NCBI RefSeq assembly: GCF_002843355.2
Contig: NZ_PJAI02000009.1
Span: 106,865-170,864 of the forward strand
Reading direction: 5' to 3'
Origin: Colwellia echini
Lineage (GTDB): Bacteria > Pseudomonadota > Gammaproteobacteria > Enterobacterales > Alteromonadaceae
Length of the DNA: 64,000 bases
Part shown: piece by piece, positions 36,990 through 48,140 of the stretch
Numbering within the stretch: position 1 is the first letter of the stretch
Layout of the letters: each line of letters begins with the position of its first letter
Translations under genes and position numbers: made by a program
The notes under the pieces: generated by a model
Told to the model about the DNA's origin: nothing
What the model saw: the letters and a program-made list of their open reading frames with translations, nothing else
The model's database searches: none

Positions 36990-38039
36990 ATGACACTTAC
37001 ACTAGCTGAGATAGCTAAAAAATTAGATGCCGATCTGATTATTCCATCGCACCTTGATGCTTCTTCAGCGCAATCTTGTCATATTAGTAGCTTAGCTACA
37101 TTAGCTAAAGCATCAGCAGGGCAAGTAGCATTTTTAGCAAACAGTAAATATCAGCAACAATTAAGCAGTACGCAAGCGACTGCCGTTATTATTTCGCCTG
37201 ATATGGTAGAATTTTGTCCGGTCATTGCCCTTGTAATGAATAATCCGTATATGGGCTATGCTATTTTAGCTAGCTTATTAGACACTACACCTAAAGTTGC
37301 GAATGGAATTCACCCTAGTGCCGTAATCGCTGAAGATGTTACCTTTGGTGATAACGTCAGTATTGGCGCCAATGCGGTAATTGAGACAGGGGTAAAACTA
37401 AGCGATAATGTTAGCGTTGGCGCAGGTTGCTTTATTGGTAAAAATGCTATTATTGGTGAATCGACAACACTTTGGGCAAATATATCTATCTATCACAATG
37501 TCGAAATTGGTCATCATTGCCTAATTCAAGCAAATACTGTCATTGGCTCAGACGGTTTTGGTTATGCACCTGTTAAAGGTCAATACAAATGGCATAAAAT
37601 ACCACAGCTTGGCAGCGTCATTATTGGTAATCATGTTGAAATAGGTGCTAGTACGACAATTGATCGCGGCGCGCTAGATAATACCGAAATACATGATGGG
37701 GTTATTTTGGATAATCAAATCCAAATCGCGCATAACGTTGTTGTTGGTGAAAATACCGCTATTGCTGGTTGCACTGTTGTTGCTGGTAGTACCGTTATAG
37801 GTAAAAACTGTACTATTGCTGGCTTAGTTGGTATTAACGGTCATATTAATATTGCCGACAACTGTGTATTTACAGGCATGTCAATGGTCACTAAAAACAT
37901 AACCGATGCGGGAGTATACTCTTCAGGTATGCCGGTTGTATCAAATAAAGAATGGAATAAAAATAACGCTAGAGTTAAGCGCTTAGAAAGTTTAATAAAT
38001 CGAGTTAAAGAGTTAGAAAAATTAGTTTTGAAAAACTAG
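36990..38039 (+). CDS. lpxD: UDP-3-O-(3-hydroxyacyl)glucosamine N-acyltransferase
   Basis: LpxD adds the second hydroxyacyl chain in lipid A synthesis. The 349-residue sequence has an N-terminal uridine-binding domain, hexapeptide repeats (GIHPSAVIAEDVTFGDNVSI onward) and the catalytic-His region NQIQIAHNVVVGENTAIAG. The C-terminal helix ends in RVKELEKLVLKN. It is in the skp-lpxD-fabZ-lpxA-lpxB order typical of gammaproteobacteria. Confidence 0.97.
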   Translation: MTLTLAEIAKKLDADLIIPSHLDASSAQSCHISSLATLAKASAGQVAFLANSKYQQQLSSTQATAVIISPDMVEFCPVIALVMNNPYMGYAILASLLDTTPKVANGIHPSAVIAEDVTFGDNVSIGANAVIETGVKLSDNVSVGAGCFIGKNAIIGESTTLWANISIYHNVEIGHHCLIQANTVIGSDGFGYAPVKGQYKWHKIPQLGSVIIGNHVEIGASTTIDRGALDNTEIHDGVILDNQIQIAHNVVVGENTAIAGCTVVAGSTVIGKNCTIAGLVGINGHINIADNCVFTGMSMVTKNITDAGVYSSGMPVVSNKEWNKNNARVKRLESLINRVKELEKLVLKN

Positions 38040-38251
38040 CTATTCCCCCCGCCAATGCGTAAAATACGGCAAAGTATTTAGTGTCGTCTTTTATATCGCA
38101 GCTATATAGTAACTATATCGCAATTGTAACTATATGGTAACTGTGCCTTTATCAAGGCAGAAAGATGACTATTACAGCAAACTATTAATAAAACAATTAG
38201 TTTATTACACTAACTGTTCTAGCGTTGAACTAGCCAAAAAGGAATATTCAT

Positions 38252-38704
38252 TTGGAAACTGTTAAAAAACCAATCGATCTTAATGAAATTAAAACACTTA
38301 TACCTCATAGATACCCTATGTTATTAGTTGACAGAGTGTTGGATCATGAACCTGGTAAGTCATTACATGCTATTAAAAATGTAACTATAAATGAACCTAT
38401 TTTTACGGGGCATTTTCCTGAGTTAGCTATTTTTCCTGGCGTTTTAATTTTAGAAGCTTTAGCTCAAGCTACTGGTATTCTTGGTTTTAAAAGTACAGAA
38501 GGTCGTGACGAAAACGAAATGTATCTTTTTGCTTCGATCGATAACGCTAAATTTAAAAAGCCAGTGATTCCTGGTGATACTATGCACCTTCATGTTGAGT
38601 TCATTAAAGAACGTAGAGGCATGTGGAAATTTTATGGTGAAGCTATTGTTGATGGTAAAGTGGTATGTAGTGCAGATCTTATGTGTGCTCGTAGAGCCTT
38701 ATAA
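38252..38704 (+). CDS. fabZ: 3-hydroxyacyl-ACP dehydratase FabZ
   Basis: FabZ dehydrates 3-hydroxyacyl-ACP in fatty acid elongation and competes with LpxA for hydroxyacyl-ACP. The 150 residues contain [35 protein letters not shown] with the catalytic His and Glu, and [16 protein letters not shown]. The start is TTG 38252, with AAGGA eight bases before it. Two 10-base direct repeats, 17 bases apart (38109 and 38126), lie in the 212-base gap upstream. Confidence 0.96.
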   Translation: METVKKPIDLNEIKTLIPHRYPMLLVDRVLDHEPGKSLHAIKNVTINEPIFTGHFPELAIFPGVLILEALAQATGILGFKSTEGRDENEMYLFASIDNAKFKKPVIPGDTMHLHVEFIKERRGMWKFYGEAIVDGKVVCSADLMCARRAL

Positions 38705-38771
38705 ATTTCATTTACACTAAACCTTATTCGTCGATTACCTATTAATTATTACCTATTAGAAGATTTTACTT

Positions 38772-39542
38772 ATGATTCATCCTCAAGCTATTATTGAACC
38801 TGGTGCTGTTATTGGCAAAAACGTATCAATAGGTCCGTGGACACACATTGCTAGTAATGTTGTTATTGGAGATGACTGTGAAATTAAATCACATGTGGTC
38901 ATTAATGGTCCTACACGTATTGGTAAAGGCAACAAAATATTCCAATTCGCCAGTATCGGTGAAGATTGTCAAGATCTGAAGTATGCAGGTGAGCTGACAG
39001 AGTTGGTGATTGGTGATAACAACACGTTTAGAGAGTCTTGTACTGTTCATCGCGGAACTATTCAGGATAACAGCCTTACCCAAATAGGAAGTAATAACTT
39101 ATTTATGGCTTATACCCATGTAGCCCATGATTGTATGGTTGGAAGTCATTGTGTCTTTGCTAATAACGCTTCAATTGCAGGACATGTTCATGTCGGTGAT
39201 CATGCCATTATTGGCGGTATGGTTGGCGTTCATCAATTTTGTCATATTGGTGCGCACAGCTTCATTGCAGGTAATGCTTTAATATTAAAAGATGTACCCG
39301 CATACGTTATGGCTTCAGGACAACCGGCAAAACCATTTGGCTTGAACAGCGAAGGTTTGAAACGCCGCGGCTTTGATAAAGAAACTATTTTATCAATTAA
39401 ACGTGCTTATAAATCTGTCTATCGCCAAGGATTATCGGTAGAAGAAGCTTTACAGGCTATCACTGAAATGCCTGTACAATCAGCTGAATTAGAAATATTT
39501 AGTAATTCAATCAAAGAATCTAATCGTGGTATTATTCGTTAA
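38772..39542 (+). CDS. lpxA: UDP-N-acetylglucosamine acyltransferase
   Basis: LpxA starts lipid A synthesis by acylating UDP-GlcNAc. The 256-residue left-handed beta-helix protein opens [20 protein letters not shown]. The catalytic His lies in [18 protein letters not shown], and the C-terminal helical part contains [19 protein letters not shown]. It is 67 bases after fabZ and 120 bases before lpxB. Confidence 0.98.
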   Translation: MIHPQAIIEPGAVIGKNVSIGPWTHIASNVVIGDDCEIKSHVVINGPTRIGKGNKIFQFASIGEDCQDLKYAGELTELVIGDNNTFRESCTVHRGTIQDNSLTQIGSNNLFMAYTHVAHDCMVGSHCVFANNASIAGHVHVGDHAIIGGMVGVHQFCHIGAHSFIAGNALILKDVPAYVMASGQPAKPFGLNSEGLKRRGFDKETILSIKRAYKSVYRQGLSVEEALQAITEMPVQSAELEIFSNSIKESNRGIIR

Positions 39543-39662
39543 TATTACTGAATAATATTAACTAATATTAACTAATATTACCGTGTCGTTAATACTTATA
39601 TTAAGTGGTTATTTTGCTATTAGCTTAATATAAGTACTTCAACTTTAAGTACTTTAACACTT

Positions 39663-40829
39663 ATGACTGCTCAAACTCCAAGTGAGATCCCGCAAACCGT
39701 ATTCGCCATTGTTGTTGGTGAACATTCAGGCGATACCCTAGGTGCAGGTTTAATTACCGCATTACGACTAACACATCCTGGTGCAAAGTTTATTGGTATG
39801 GGCGGTCCTAAAATGCAAGCATTAGGTTTTGAGAACCTTTTTGCTATGGACGAGCTCTCGGTCATGGGACTTGTTGAAGTACTTGGTCGGATCAGACGTT
39901 TACTCTATGTTCGTAAAACCTTAGTAGAATATTTTGAGAGTCATAAACCAGACATACTTATTGGTATAGACGCGCCTGATTTTAATATCGGTTTAGAATT
40001 AAAGCTTAAAGAAAAGGGCATTAAAACTGTTCATTACGTAAGTCCCTCAGTTTGGGCTTGGCGTGAAAAACGTATCTTTAAAATAGCCAAAGCAACCGAT
40101 ATGGTGTTAGCGTTATTGCCTTTCGAAAAGGCTTTTTATGATAAGCATAAGGTACCTTGTACTTTTGTTGGTCATCCTCTTGCTGATGATATTCCGATGG
40201 AAAGTGACAAAGCCTTAGCAAGAAATAATTTAGGTTTACCTCAAGGCAAAAAAATTCTAGCGCTTATGCCTGGTAGTCGCGGCGGAGAATTATCACGTCT
40301 ACTTAAAGATTTTTTTACAAGTGCTCAACAGCTACTAGCACAAGACCGTGAGTTAGTGCTTGTCGCACCGATGATCAGCGAGAAAAGAGTTGAACAGTTT
40401 AACGCTCTTAAAGCAGAGCTTGCGCCTGATTTACCAGTACAAGTTATTTTGAATAAAACACAAGCGGTAATGACAGCGAGTGACTGTTTGTTAATGGCAT
40501 CTGGAACTGTTACTTTAGAGGCGGCTTTAATCAAACGACCTATGGTTATTTGTTATAAATTTAGCCCGATCACCTTTTTTCTTGGGCGACGCTTTGTTAA
40601 ATTAAAATGGTTTTCACTGCCTAATTTACTCACGAATAAAACCTTAGTACCTGAGTTATTACAAACTGAAGTTTGCCCTGAAAATATTGTGCCATTAGTT
40701 AAAGAGCGCTTATACCAAGATCAAAGCCAACTCAATGCAAGTTACACCGCAATACATCAACAACTTAAATGTGACGCCAGTAAACAAGCCGCTAAAGCCG
40801 TGCTAAATGTACTTGAAAAAAATGATTAA
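39663..40829 (+). CDS. lpxB: Lipid-A-disaccharide synthase
   Basis: LpxB joins UDP-diacylglucosamine and lipid X into the lipid A disaccharide at the inner face of the inner membrane. The 388 residues carry VVGEHSGDTLGAGLI near the N-terminus, FIGMGGPKMQALGF, IGIDAPDFNIGLE, HYVSPSVWAWREKRI and ALMPGSRGGELSRL, all typical of glycosyltransferase family 19. Confidence 0.97.
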   Translation: MTAQTPSEIPQTVFAIVVGEHSGDTLGAGLITALRLTHPGAKFIGMGGPKMQALGFENLFAMDELSVMGLVEVLGRIRRLLYVRKTLVEYFESHKPDILIGIDAPDFNIGLELKLKEKGIKTVHYVSPSVWAWREKRIFKIAKATDMVLALLPFEKAFYDKHKVPCTFVGHPLADDIPMESDKALARNNLGLPQGKKILALMPGSRGGELSRLLKDFFTSAQQLLAQDRELVLVAPMISEKRVEQFNALKAELAPDLPVQVILNKTQAVMTASDCLLMASGTVTLEAALIKRPMVICYKFSPITFFLGRRFVKLKWFSLPNLLTNKTLVPELLQTEVCPENIVPLVKERLYQDQSQLNASYTAIHQQLKCDASKQAAKAVLNVLEKND

Positions 40830-40981
40830 CTATCATGTGACAATGATACTTTAAGCGGTAAGTTTATACCGACAAATAAGTTCAGTGTCGCTCAGCAGTA
40901 GTATAAACTTAAGCGGTGTAAAACAGACACAAACTACAGATAAAAGACACATAAAGCATAAATAAACGGCGTATAAATTCT

Positions 40982-41647
40982 ATGGCAGCTAAACCAACTT
41001 TTCCAGATTTTGAATATCCCATCGCTTATTGCATTGCGGGAGTTGATGAAGTGGGGCGCGGACCTTTAGTTGGTGATGTAGTTACCGCCGCAGTTATTTT
41101 AGATCCCGATAATCCTATTGCAGGTTTGATGGATTCAAAAAAGTTATCTGAAAAAAAACGTGCTTTATTGTCTGTTGAAATCAAAGAAAAAGCCATCGCT
41201 TGGTCTATCGGTCGAGCTAATCCACAAGAAATTGACACGTTAAATATATTACATGCCACCATGCTTGCTATGCAACGCGCTGTTGAAGGTTTGTCTGTAG
41301 AGCCAGACTTTGTCTTGGTAGATGGTAACCGCAGTCCTACTTTTTTAGTTCATGGTATTAGCAATCATACTCACCACGAAGAAAATAGCACAAAGATACC
41401 AAGTCAGGCTGTAGTAAAAGGTGATGCGCGTGTTGCTGAAATTAGTGCGGCATCTATTATTGCTAAAGTTGCTCGTGATGATGAAATGATAGCTCTTGAT
41501 AAACTTCATCCAGAATACGGTTTTGCTAAGCATAAAGGTTATCCGACTAAGCTCCATTTAGAAAAAATTATTGAGCACGGTGTGTTAGATTGTTATCGAC
41601 AAAGTTTTAAACCTGTAGCCCGCGTTTTAGGCACATACCATGAGTAA
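40982..41647 (+). CDS. rnhB: Ribonuclease HII
   Basis: RNase HII cleaves RNA in RNA-DNA hybrids and at single ribonucleotides in DNA. The 221-residue sequence has the catalytic Asp-Glu in [27 protein letters not shown], and [20 protein letters not shown] with the later acidic residues. It contains an insertion around residues 120-135 ([15 protein letters not shown]) compared with shorter homologues. Its last eight bases overlap the start of dnaE, so translation is probably coupled. Confidence 0.95.
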   Translation: MAAKPTFPDFEYPIAYCIAGVDEVGRGPLVGDVVTAAVILDPDNPIAGLMDSKKLSEKKRALLSVEIKEKAIAWSIGRANPQEIDTLNILHATMLAMQRAVEGLSVEPDFVLVDGNRSPTFLVHGISNHTHHEENSTKIPSQAVVKGDARVAEISAASIIAKVARDDEMIALDKLHPEYGFAKHKGYPTKLHLEKIIEHGVLDCYRQSFKPVARVLGTYHE

Positions 41648-44600
41648 TAATATGACTGAAGACGTTATTGTTGAACAAGAAAAAGTCTTTATTCCCCCTA
41701 AATTTATCCATTTAAGAGTACATAGTGATTACTCTATGTGTGATGGGTTAAAAAAAGTAAAACCTATCATAGCAAAAGCGGCAGAATTAAATATGCCCGC
41801 TTTGGCGCTTACCGATCAAACTAACCTTTGCGGCTTAGTTAAATATTATCATGCCGCACATGGCGCGGGCATAAAGCCTATTATCGGCTGTGATTTTTGG
41901 GTTAAGAGTGATGAATTAGAAAATGAGCTTTCACGCATTGTCGTGTTAACTACTAATAACGCTGGTTATAAAAATATCACCGAGCTTATTTCAAAAGCGT
42001 ACCTTCGTGGGCATATCCAAAATAAAGCCGTTATAGATAAATCATGGTTGGTTGACTATAAAGAAGGGCTCATTATACTTTCTGGTGGCAGGGAAGGTGA
42101 TATAGGTAAAGCTTTATTAAAAGGTAATACACCACTTGTAACCGAAATGGTTAGTTTTTACCAACAACATTTTGACCGTTGTTTTTTCCTTGAGTTAATC
42201 AGAACCGGCCGAAATGACGAAGAAAATTATATTCATTTAGCCATAGAGCTTGCTGAGAAACATGGCTTGCCTGTTGTTGCTACCAATGAGGTAATGTTTC
42301 TTTCGCCCGATGACTTTGATGCCCACGAAATTCGTGTTGCCATTCATGACGGTTACACATTAGATGATAAACGTCGACCTAGAAAGTATAGCGCTGAGCA
42401 ATACTTACGCTCTGAAGAGGAAATGTGTGAGCTTTTCAGTGACATTCCTGAAGCGTTAGCTAACAGTGTTGAAATAGCTAAACGTTGCAATGTTACAGTT
42501 ACCCTTGGTGAATATGTATTACCGGATTTTCCAACCGAAGGTTTGGAAATCAATGACTATTTTATCAAAGTATCTGAAAAAGGTTTAGAAAAACGTCTCG
42601 ATCAATTGTTTGATCGAAATGCTGAAAACTTTGCTGAAATTCGAGCACCGTACGATGAACGTCTAAAAGTCGAATTAGAAGTTGTTAACAACATGGGCTT
42701 CCCTGGTTACTTCTTGATCGTAATGGAGTTCATCCAATGGAGTAAAGACAATAATATTCCTGTAGGCCCTGGGCGTGGTTCAGGTGCGGGCTCATTAGTT
42801 GCTTATGCGCTTGATATAACCGACTTAGATCCGCTGGAGTACGATTTACTTTTTGAACGTTTCTTAAACCCTGAACGTGTTTCCATGCCCGATTTTGATA
42901 TCGATTTTTGTATGGATAGACGTGATGAAGTAATCGATCACGTTGCCGAATTATATGGTCGTGACGCGGTATCGCAAATCATTACTTTTGGTACTATGGC
43001 TGCAAAAGCTGTAATTCGCGATGTTGGCCGTGTGCTTGGTCATCCTTATGGCTTTGTTGACAGAATTTCAAAACTTATTCCGCCAACTCCTGGTATGACT
43101 TTAGCTAAAGCGTTTGAAGAAGAGCCAAAATTATCTGAAGTTTATGCGCAAGATAGCGACGTAAAAGATTTAATTGATATGTGTCGTATTCTTGAAGGTA
43201 CAACACGAAATGCGGGTAAACATGCTGGTGGTGTTGTTATATCACCAACGACTATTACTGATTTTGCTCCTCTTTATTGTGATGATGAAGGAAAAAACCC
43301 GGTAACACAATTTGATAAAAATGATGTAGAAGATGCAGGTCTAGTTAAATTCGATTTCTTAGGGCTGCGTACCTTAACTATTTTGCAGTGGGCTATTGAA
43401 ATGGCCGATGCTAAATTGTTAAAAGCGGGCAAAGAGCCAATCGATATTACTAAAATCAACTTAGAAGACCCAGCCAGTTTTAAATTGTTACTTGCCTCAA
43501 AAACAACCGCGGTATTCCAATTAGAATCAAGCGGTATGAAATCGCTGATTGAAAAACTTAAACCCGATTGCTTCGAAGATATCATCGCACTGGTAGCCTT
43601 ATTTAGACCAGGGCCATTACAATCAGGCATGGTTGATAACTTCATTGAGCGTAAACATGGTCGTGAAGCCATTAGTTACCCTGATGAAACGTGGCAACAT
43701 ATTGATTTAAAACCAGTACTTGAACCTACTTACGGCATTATTTTATACCAAGAACAAGTAATGCAAATTGCCCAAGTACTTGCTGGTTACTCGCTTGGTG
43801 GCGCTGATATGCTTCGCCGTGCAATGGGTAAGAAAAAGCCTGAAGAAATGGCTAAGCAGCGTGCTGGTTTTGAGCAAGGTGCAAAAGATCGTGGTGTTGA
43901 TGGCGAGCTTGCCATCAAAATATTCGATTTAGTTGAAAAATTCGCGGGCTATGGTTTTAACAAATCTCACTCTGCTGCTTACGCACTTGTATCGTATCAA
44001 ACGTTATGGATGAAAACCCATTTTCCGGCGCCATTTATGGCTGCGGTAATGTCTGCTGATATGGACAATACCGAGAAAATTGTTACCCTCGTTGATGAGT
44101 GTGGCAATATGGAAATTGACTTATTACCGCCTGATGTTAATGCCGGACAGTATAAGTTTACGGTTAATGATGATAATCAAATTGTATATGGTATCGGGGC
44201 TGTTAAAGGGGTTGGTGAAGGCCCTATTGAAGCTATTATTGCAGCGCGATTATCGGGCGGCCCGTTTACCGATTTATTTGACTTTTGTGCTCGCCTTGAT
44301 CTTAAAAAGACCAATAAACGCGTATTAGAAAAGTTAATCAAATCAGGTGCCATGGATGCACTAGGTCCTAATTTTGAAAAAGGTGTGGCTAAAAATCAAG
44401 GTGCTAACAGAGCGGCGCTTTTTGAAACCTTACCTGAGGCGATAAAAGCGGCTGAACAGCATGCTAAAGCAGAATCTTTAGGTCAAAATGATTTATTTGG
44501 CTTAATTAATGATGAGCAAACTGATTCACGACAAAGTTTTAAAGTTGTTAAACCTTGGGCAGAAGAAGTTTGGCTTGATGGTGAAAAAGAAACGTTAGGA

Positions 44601-45206
44601 CTCTATTTAACAGGTCATCCAATAAATCGTTATCTAACCGAAATAAAAAAATACTCCTCAAATCGATTAGTATCGATGCAACCAACAGGACGAGACAGAC
44701 AAGCTGTCGCTGTTGGGTTAGTTATTGGTGTACGCGTACTTGTTAATAAACGCGGACGGCGCTGGGCTTTAGTTACCTTAGATGATAAAAGCGCGCGTAT
44801 GGATATTCGCTTATTCCCAGACGATTATGATCGCTTTGCTGAGCTGCTAGTAACCGATGCCATTTTAGTTTGTAGTGGACAAGTCAGTTTTGATGATTAT
44901 TCTGGTGGTAATACGATGACCGCTCGGGATATAATGACTATTACAGATGCGCGAGAAAATTATCTTAGCTCTATCGATATTCAAGTGAATAGCAGTTTAA
45001 TTAATGATAATTTCATTGACCAATTTACTCAGGTATTAACGCCTTTTAAAGAGGGTACCTGTCCGGTAAGAGTCTTTTATCAGCGCGAAGAAGCTCAGGC
45101 TACGCTTGAGTTAGGCGTACAATGGCGAGTAACGCCGGCCGATACGCTATTATACGAATTAAAAACATTACTTGGCGAAGAACATGTCGCTATGGAATTT
45201 AAATAA
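41640..45206 (+). CDS. dnaE: DNA polymerase III alpha subunit
   Basis: DnaE is the replicative polymerase. The 1188-residue length is normal. In order: a PHP domain ([16 protein letters not shown]), palm motifs [20 protein letters not shown] and [15 protein letters not shown] with the catalytic Asp residues, the finger-region motif [18 protein letters not shown], the beta-clamp/HhH region around [20 protein letters not shown], and a C-terminal OB domain and tau-binding tail. It overlaps rnhB and precedes accA, the order shared with many gammaproteobacteria. Confidence 0.98.
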   Translation: MSNNMTEDVIVEQEKVFIPPKFIHLRVHSDYSMCDGLKKVKPIIAKAAELNMPALALTDQTNLCGLVKYYHAAHGAGIKPIIGCDFWVKSDELENELSRIVVLTTNNAGYKNITELISKAYLRGHIQNKAVIDKSWLVDYKEGLIILSGGREGDIGKALLKGNTPLVTEMVSFYQQHFDRCFFLELIRTGRNDEENYIHLAIELAEKHGLPVVATNEVMFLSPDDFDAHEIRVAIHDGYTLDDKRRPRKYSAEQYLRSEEEMCELFSDIPEALANSVEIAKRCNVTVTLGEYVLPDFPTEGLEINDYFIKVSEKGLEKRLDQLFDRNAENFAEIRAPYDERLKVELEVVNNMGFPGYFLIVMEFIQWSKDNNIPVGPGRGSGAGSLVAYALDITDLDPLEYDLLFERFLNPERVSMPDFDIDFCMDRRDEVIDHVAELYGRDAVSQIITFGTMAAKAVIRDVGRVLGHPYGFVDRISKLIPPTPGMTLAKAFEEEPKLSEVYAQDSDVKDLIDMCRILEGTTRNAGKHAGGVVISPTTITDFAPLYCDDEGKNPVTQFDKNDVEDAGLVKFDFLGLRTLTILQWAIEMADAKLLKAGKEPIDITKINLEDPASFKLLLASKTTAVFQLESSGMKSLIEKLKPDCFEDIIALVALFRPGPLQSGMVDNFIERKHGREAISYPDETWQHIDLKPVLEPTYGIILYQEQVMQIAQVLAGYSLGGADMLRRAMGKKKPEEMAKQRAGFEQGAKDRGVDGELAIKIFDLVEKFAGYGFNKSHSAAYALVSYQTLWMKTHFPAPFMAAVMSADMDNTEKIVTLVDECGNMEIDLLPPDVNAGQYKFTVNDDNQIVYGIGAVKGVGEGPIEAIIAARLSGGPFTDLFDFCARLDLKKTNKRVLEKLIKSGAMDALGPNFEKGVAKNQGANRAALFETLPEAIKAAEQHAKAESLGQNDLFGLINDEQTDSRQSFKVVKPWAEEVWLDGEKETLGLYLTGHPINRYLTEIKKYSSNRLVSMQPTGRDRQAVAVGLVIGVRVLVNKRGRRWALVTLDDKSARMDIRLFPDDYDRFAELLVTDAILVCSGQVSFDDYSGGNTMTARDIMTITDARENYLSSIDIQVNSSLINDNFIDQFTQVLTPFKEGTCPVRVFYQREEAQATLELGVQWRVTPADTLLYELKTLLGEEHVAMEFK

Positions 45207-45348
45207 TACAAGTTAGCGGTATTATTTTTGATTTTCTTTGATTATCTTTTAATTAAGATATTAATAGTTAAGATATTGATGAGAATTTTACGTTAAGTTG
45301 TAAATACTATTTTAAAAAATTAACTAGATTTATTAGGTAAAAATAAAC

Positions 45349-46305
45349 ATGTCATTAAACTTTTTAGATTTCGAACAGCCAATTGCTGAACTTGATGCAA
45401 AAATTGAAGAGCTTCAGTTAGTTAATAACGGTCAAGAGCTTGATCTCGATATAGAAGAGCAAATCACGCAATTACGTGAAAAAAATAAAGAGCAAACCAA
45501 GAAAATATTTTCCAATTTAGATCCTTGGCAAACCGCGCGTGTAGCACGTCATCCACAGCGTCCTTATACACTTGATTATATTTCACGTGTTTTTACTGAA
45601 TTTGATGAGTTAGCAGGTGATCGCGCCTATGCTGATGATAGCGCTATTGTTGGCGGTACTGCGCGTTTAGACGGCAGACCAGTAATGGTTATTGGTCATC
45701 AAAAAGGTCGTTCAACGGCTGAAAAGGTTAAACGCAATTTTGGTATGCCGCGTCCAGAGGGTTACCGTAAAGCGCTGCGTTTAATGGAAATGGCAGAACG
45801 TTTTAATATGCCAATCATTACTTTTATCGACACCCCTGGTGCTTACCCTGGTGTTGGTGCTGAAGAGCGTGGTCAAAGTGAAGCTATTGCTCGCAACTTA
45901 AAAGTGATGGCGCGTTTAACGGTTCCTATTGTTTGTACAGTAATAGGTGAAGGTGGCTCTGGTGGTGCTTTAGCCATTGGTGTAGGCGACAGAGTTAACA
46001 TGTTAAAATATGCAACCTACTCGGTAATTTCACCAGAAGGTTGTGCATCTATATTATGGAAAACCGCTGAAAAGGCTTCAACGGCAGCGGCTGCTATGGG
46101 TATTACTGCACAGCGTATTAAAGAGTTAGACTTAATTAACGGTATTGTAGAAGAGCCATTAGGTGGCGCGCATCGTGATATGGATCTTATGGGTGCTTAT
46201 CTTAAACAAGCAATTAAACAAGATTTAGCCGACCTTGAGGGTTTGAGCAAAGAAGAGCTCATTGAGCAACGTTACGACAGATTAATGTCATTTGGTTACT
46301 GTTAA
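45349..46305 (+). CDS. accA: Acetyl-CoA carboxylase carboxyltransferase subunit alpha
   Basis: AccA with AccD transfers the carboxyl group to acetyl-CoA, forming malonyl-CoA for fatty acid synthesis. The 318-residue protein starts [20 protein letters not shown] and contains [52 protein letters not shown] and [15 protein letters not shown], as in proteobacterial AccA. A strong hairpin with a T-run follows. Confidence 0.98.
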   Translation: MSLNFLDFEQPIAELDAKIEELQLVNNGQELDLDIEEQITQLREKNKEQTKKIFSNLDPWQTARVARHPQRPYTLDYISRVFTEFDELAGDRAYADDSAIVGGTARLDGRPVMVIGHQKGRSTAEKVKRNFGMPRPEGYRKALRLMEMAERFNMPIITFIDTPGAYPGVGAEERGQSEAIARNLKVMARLTVPIVCTVIGEGGSGGALAIGVGDRVNMLKYATYSVISPEGCASILWKTAEKASTAAAAMGITAQRIKELDLINGIVEEPLGGAHRDMDLMGAYLKQAIKQDLADLEGLSKEELIEQRYDRLMSFGYC

Positions 46306-46365
46306 GTAATCTTCGCTAAAGTGTGCAGTTAAGTACGCTTTAGTAGCCTTTACAAGCGGAATATT

Positions 46366-46407
46366 GTCGATAACCTCATTGCATAATAATGAGTTATCGA
46401 CATTTTT
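46366..46407 (+). terminator. Terminator-like hairpin abutting the tilS start
   Basis: GTCGATAAC (46366-46374) and TCATT (46376-46380) pair with AATGA and GTTATCGAC (46388-46401), 14 base pairs with one bulged C and a seven-base loop. TTTTT follows at 46403-46407 and the likely tilS ATG is at 46410. It looks like the accA terminator, yet it touches the next gene's start. Confidence 0.8.
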
Positions 46408-46409
46408 GT

Positions 46410-47903
46410 ATGGATAAACTTACCTCCACACTACTAAAAAAACTCAAACCTCTTTTCCATACTTATGGAAATATTGAGTTGATTATTGCCTACAGTGGCG
46501 GTGTCGACTCGCAAGTGCTTTTACACGCTCTGGTGCAATTAAAACAGCAACAACTTATCCGTAATGAAATTACCGTTTGTCATGTTAATCATGGTTTGAG
46601 TAATAATGCGGAAGTTTGGCAAAATTTTGCAGTGAAAGCCTGTGAAAAATACGCGGTAAAACTGATTGTCAAAGCTGTGAATGTTCAAGCACAGGCGCAA
46701 CAATCATTAGAAGCATTAGCTCGCGATGCTCGGTATGATGCACTTAAGTCATTAACAGATAAACCTGCGATAATATTAACAGGGCACCATAGTGACGATC
46801 AAAGTGAAACCTTTCTATTAGCACTCAAACGTGGCTCTGGTTTAAAGGGGTTGTCAGCAATGTTGGCTCAAACTAATCTTGCTCAACATTTATTAGTGCG
46901 ACCTCTGCTTGATACATCTCGCCAAGAAATTGAACATTACGCTAAAGCTAATGGATTAAACTGGGTAGAAGATGAATCGAATAGCGATATCAGCTTTGAC
47001 CGAAACTTTATTAGACAAAGCATCATGCCGCTTTTACGTAAACGATGGCCAAGTATTAATACTACTATTAACCGCAGTGCAGAGCATTGTTTGGCAGGAC
47101 AAGAATTGTTAGATGAGCTTGCTGAACAAGATTTACAACAATGTAAGGCAAGTTTAGACAGCTTACGGATTGATGAGTTAAAAGCTTTATCAACAGCGCG
47201 CTTTAATAATCTGCTTCGATATTTTATGGCGCAACATCCAAGTTATCATTGCTTGATGCCAAATACTGAGCAAATTAATCAGGTACGTATGCAGCTTGAA
47301 GCTAGTAATGATAAAACACCTGAAGTTAAGGTTGGCTCTCATTTTTTTAGACGTTTTAAAAATGCGCTTTATCTAACGCCTACTTATAGCGATTTAAGTA
47401 GTTGGCAAATAGAGTTTGATCTATTTAAACTATTAACGCTTATTCAGTCAGAGCAGTCAGAGAAAACAACGAATCTAGAGCTATTAACACAGCCAGACGC
47501 GCATAAACATGTTTGTCAGGTTACTTTACCTGATCATTTAGGTAAGGTAATTTTTACAGCTAAAAATATTACTGCTACTGCTACTGCTAATGTTGTTATT
47601 AACGTTCAGCATGAAAGAGCGGATGTTGAAAAGCTAATGCCAAATATTTTATTACCTAATACAGGGCAACAAGTGAGTATTAGTTTTGGTCATAACAACC
47701 CTAAATGTTTACCTCACTTTAGACAACACTCACGCAGTGTAAAAAAAGTACTTCAAGAGCTAACAATACCTCCTTGGCAGCGTAAGCGTATTGCATTTTT
47801 ATATTATGACAACGTGTTAGTTTCTGCTTTAGGGTACTTTGTATGTAAGCCTTTTATCGCGAGTAATAATCAACCTTCGTTGTCTGTTGAATTCAACGGT
47901 TAA
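46410..47903 (+). CDS. tilS: tRNA(Ile)-lysidine synthetase
   Basis: TilS converts C34 of the AUA-reading tRNA-Ile to lysidine using ATP and lysine. The P-loop-type motif IAYSGGVDSQVLLHAL is near residue 30, followed by CHVNHGLSNNA, ALARDARYDAL, LTGHHSDDQSETFLLALKRG and the C-terminal domain ending with the WQRKRIAFLYYDNVLVSALG block. I use ATG 46410 (497 residues); ATG 46389 lies in the arm of a terminator-like hairpin. No ribosome binding site is visible for either. The protein is longer than E. coli TilS, with a polar insertion around residues 345-415. Confidence 0.93.
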   Translation: MDKLTSTLLKKLKPLFHTYGNIELIIAYSGGVDSQVLLHALVQLKQQQLIRNEITVCHVNHGLSNNAEVWQNFAVKACEKYAVKLIVKAVNVQAQAQQSLEALARDARYDALKSLTDKPAIILTGHHSDDQSETFLLALKRGSGLKGLSAMLAQTNLAQHLLVRPLLDTSRQEIEHYAKANGLNWVEDESNSDISFDRNFIRQSIMPLLRKRWPSINTTINRSAEHCLAGQELLDELAEQDLQQCKASLDSLRIDELKALSTARFNNLLRYFMAQHPSYHCLMPNTEQINQVRMQLEASNDKTPEVKVGSHFFRRFKNALYLTPTYSDLSSWQIEFDLFKLLTLIQSEQSEKTTNLELLTQPDAHKHVCQVTLPDHLGKVIFTAKNITATATANVVINVQHERADVEKLMPNILLPNTGQQVSISFGHNNPKCLPHFRQHSRSVKKVLQELTIPPWQRKRIAFLYYDNVLVSALGYFVCKPFIASNNQPSLSVEFNG

Positions 47904-48032
47904 CCCCTAATTTTTATTCCCCTAGCTTATTCCTCCTTAGCTGATTCAAGTTATGCACTTATTATTTGAATCCAAGAATCATTAAAAATCAATATTTTAT
48001 AGAAAGTTGAGGCGATATTAAGAGCACAAGCG

Positions 48033-48112
48033 TATAATATCGCTACTTATATGATTTAACTCATCATATTAGTGATTATTATAATCACCTATTATTTAAT
48101 ATGATGAGTTAA
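48033..48112 (+). promoter_or_regulatory. -10 element and nested hairpin upstream of the phnA-like gene
   Basis: TATAAT lies at 48033-48038, without a -35 at normal spacing. Downstream, TTAACTCATCATATT at 48056-48070 is exactly complementary to 48098-48112. Inside it GTGATTA/TAATCAC forms a second hairpin with a TTA loop. If transcription starts near 48045, this whole structure forms the 5' end of the mRNA, about 30 bases before the start codon. Confidence 0.55.
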
Positions 48113-48140
48113 GATATTTACTACCTTAATGGAATTAATT

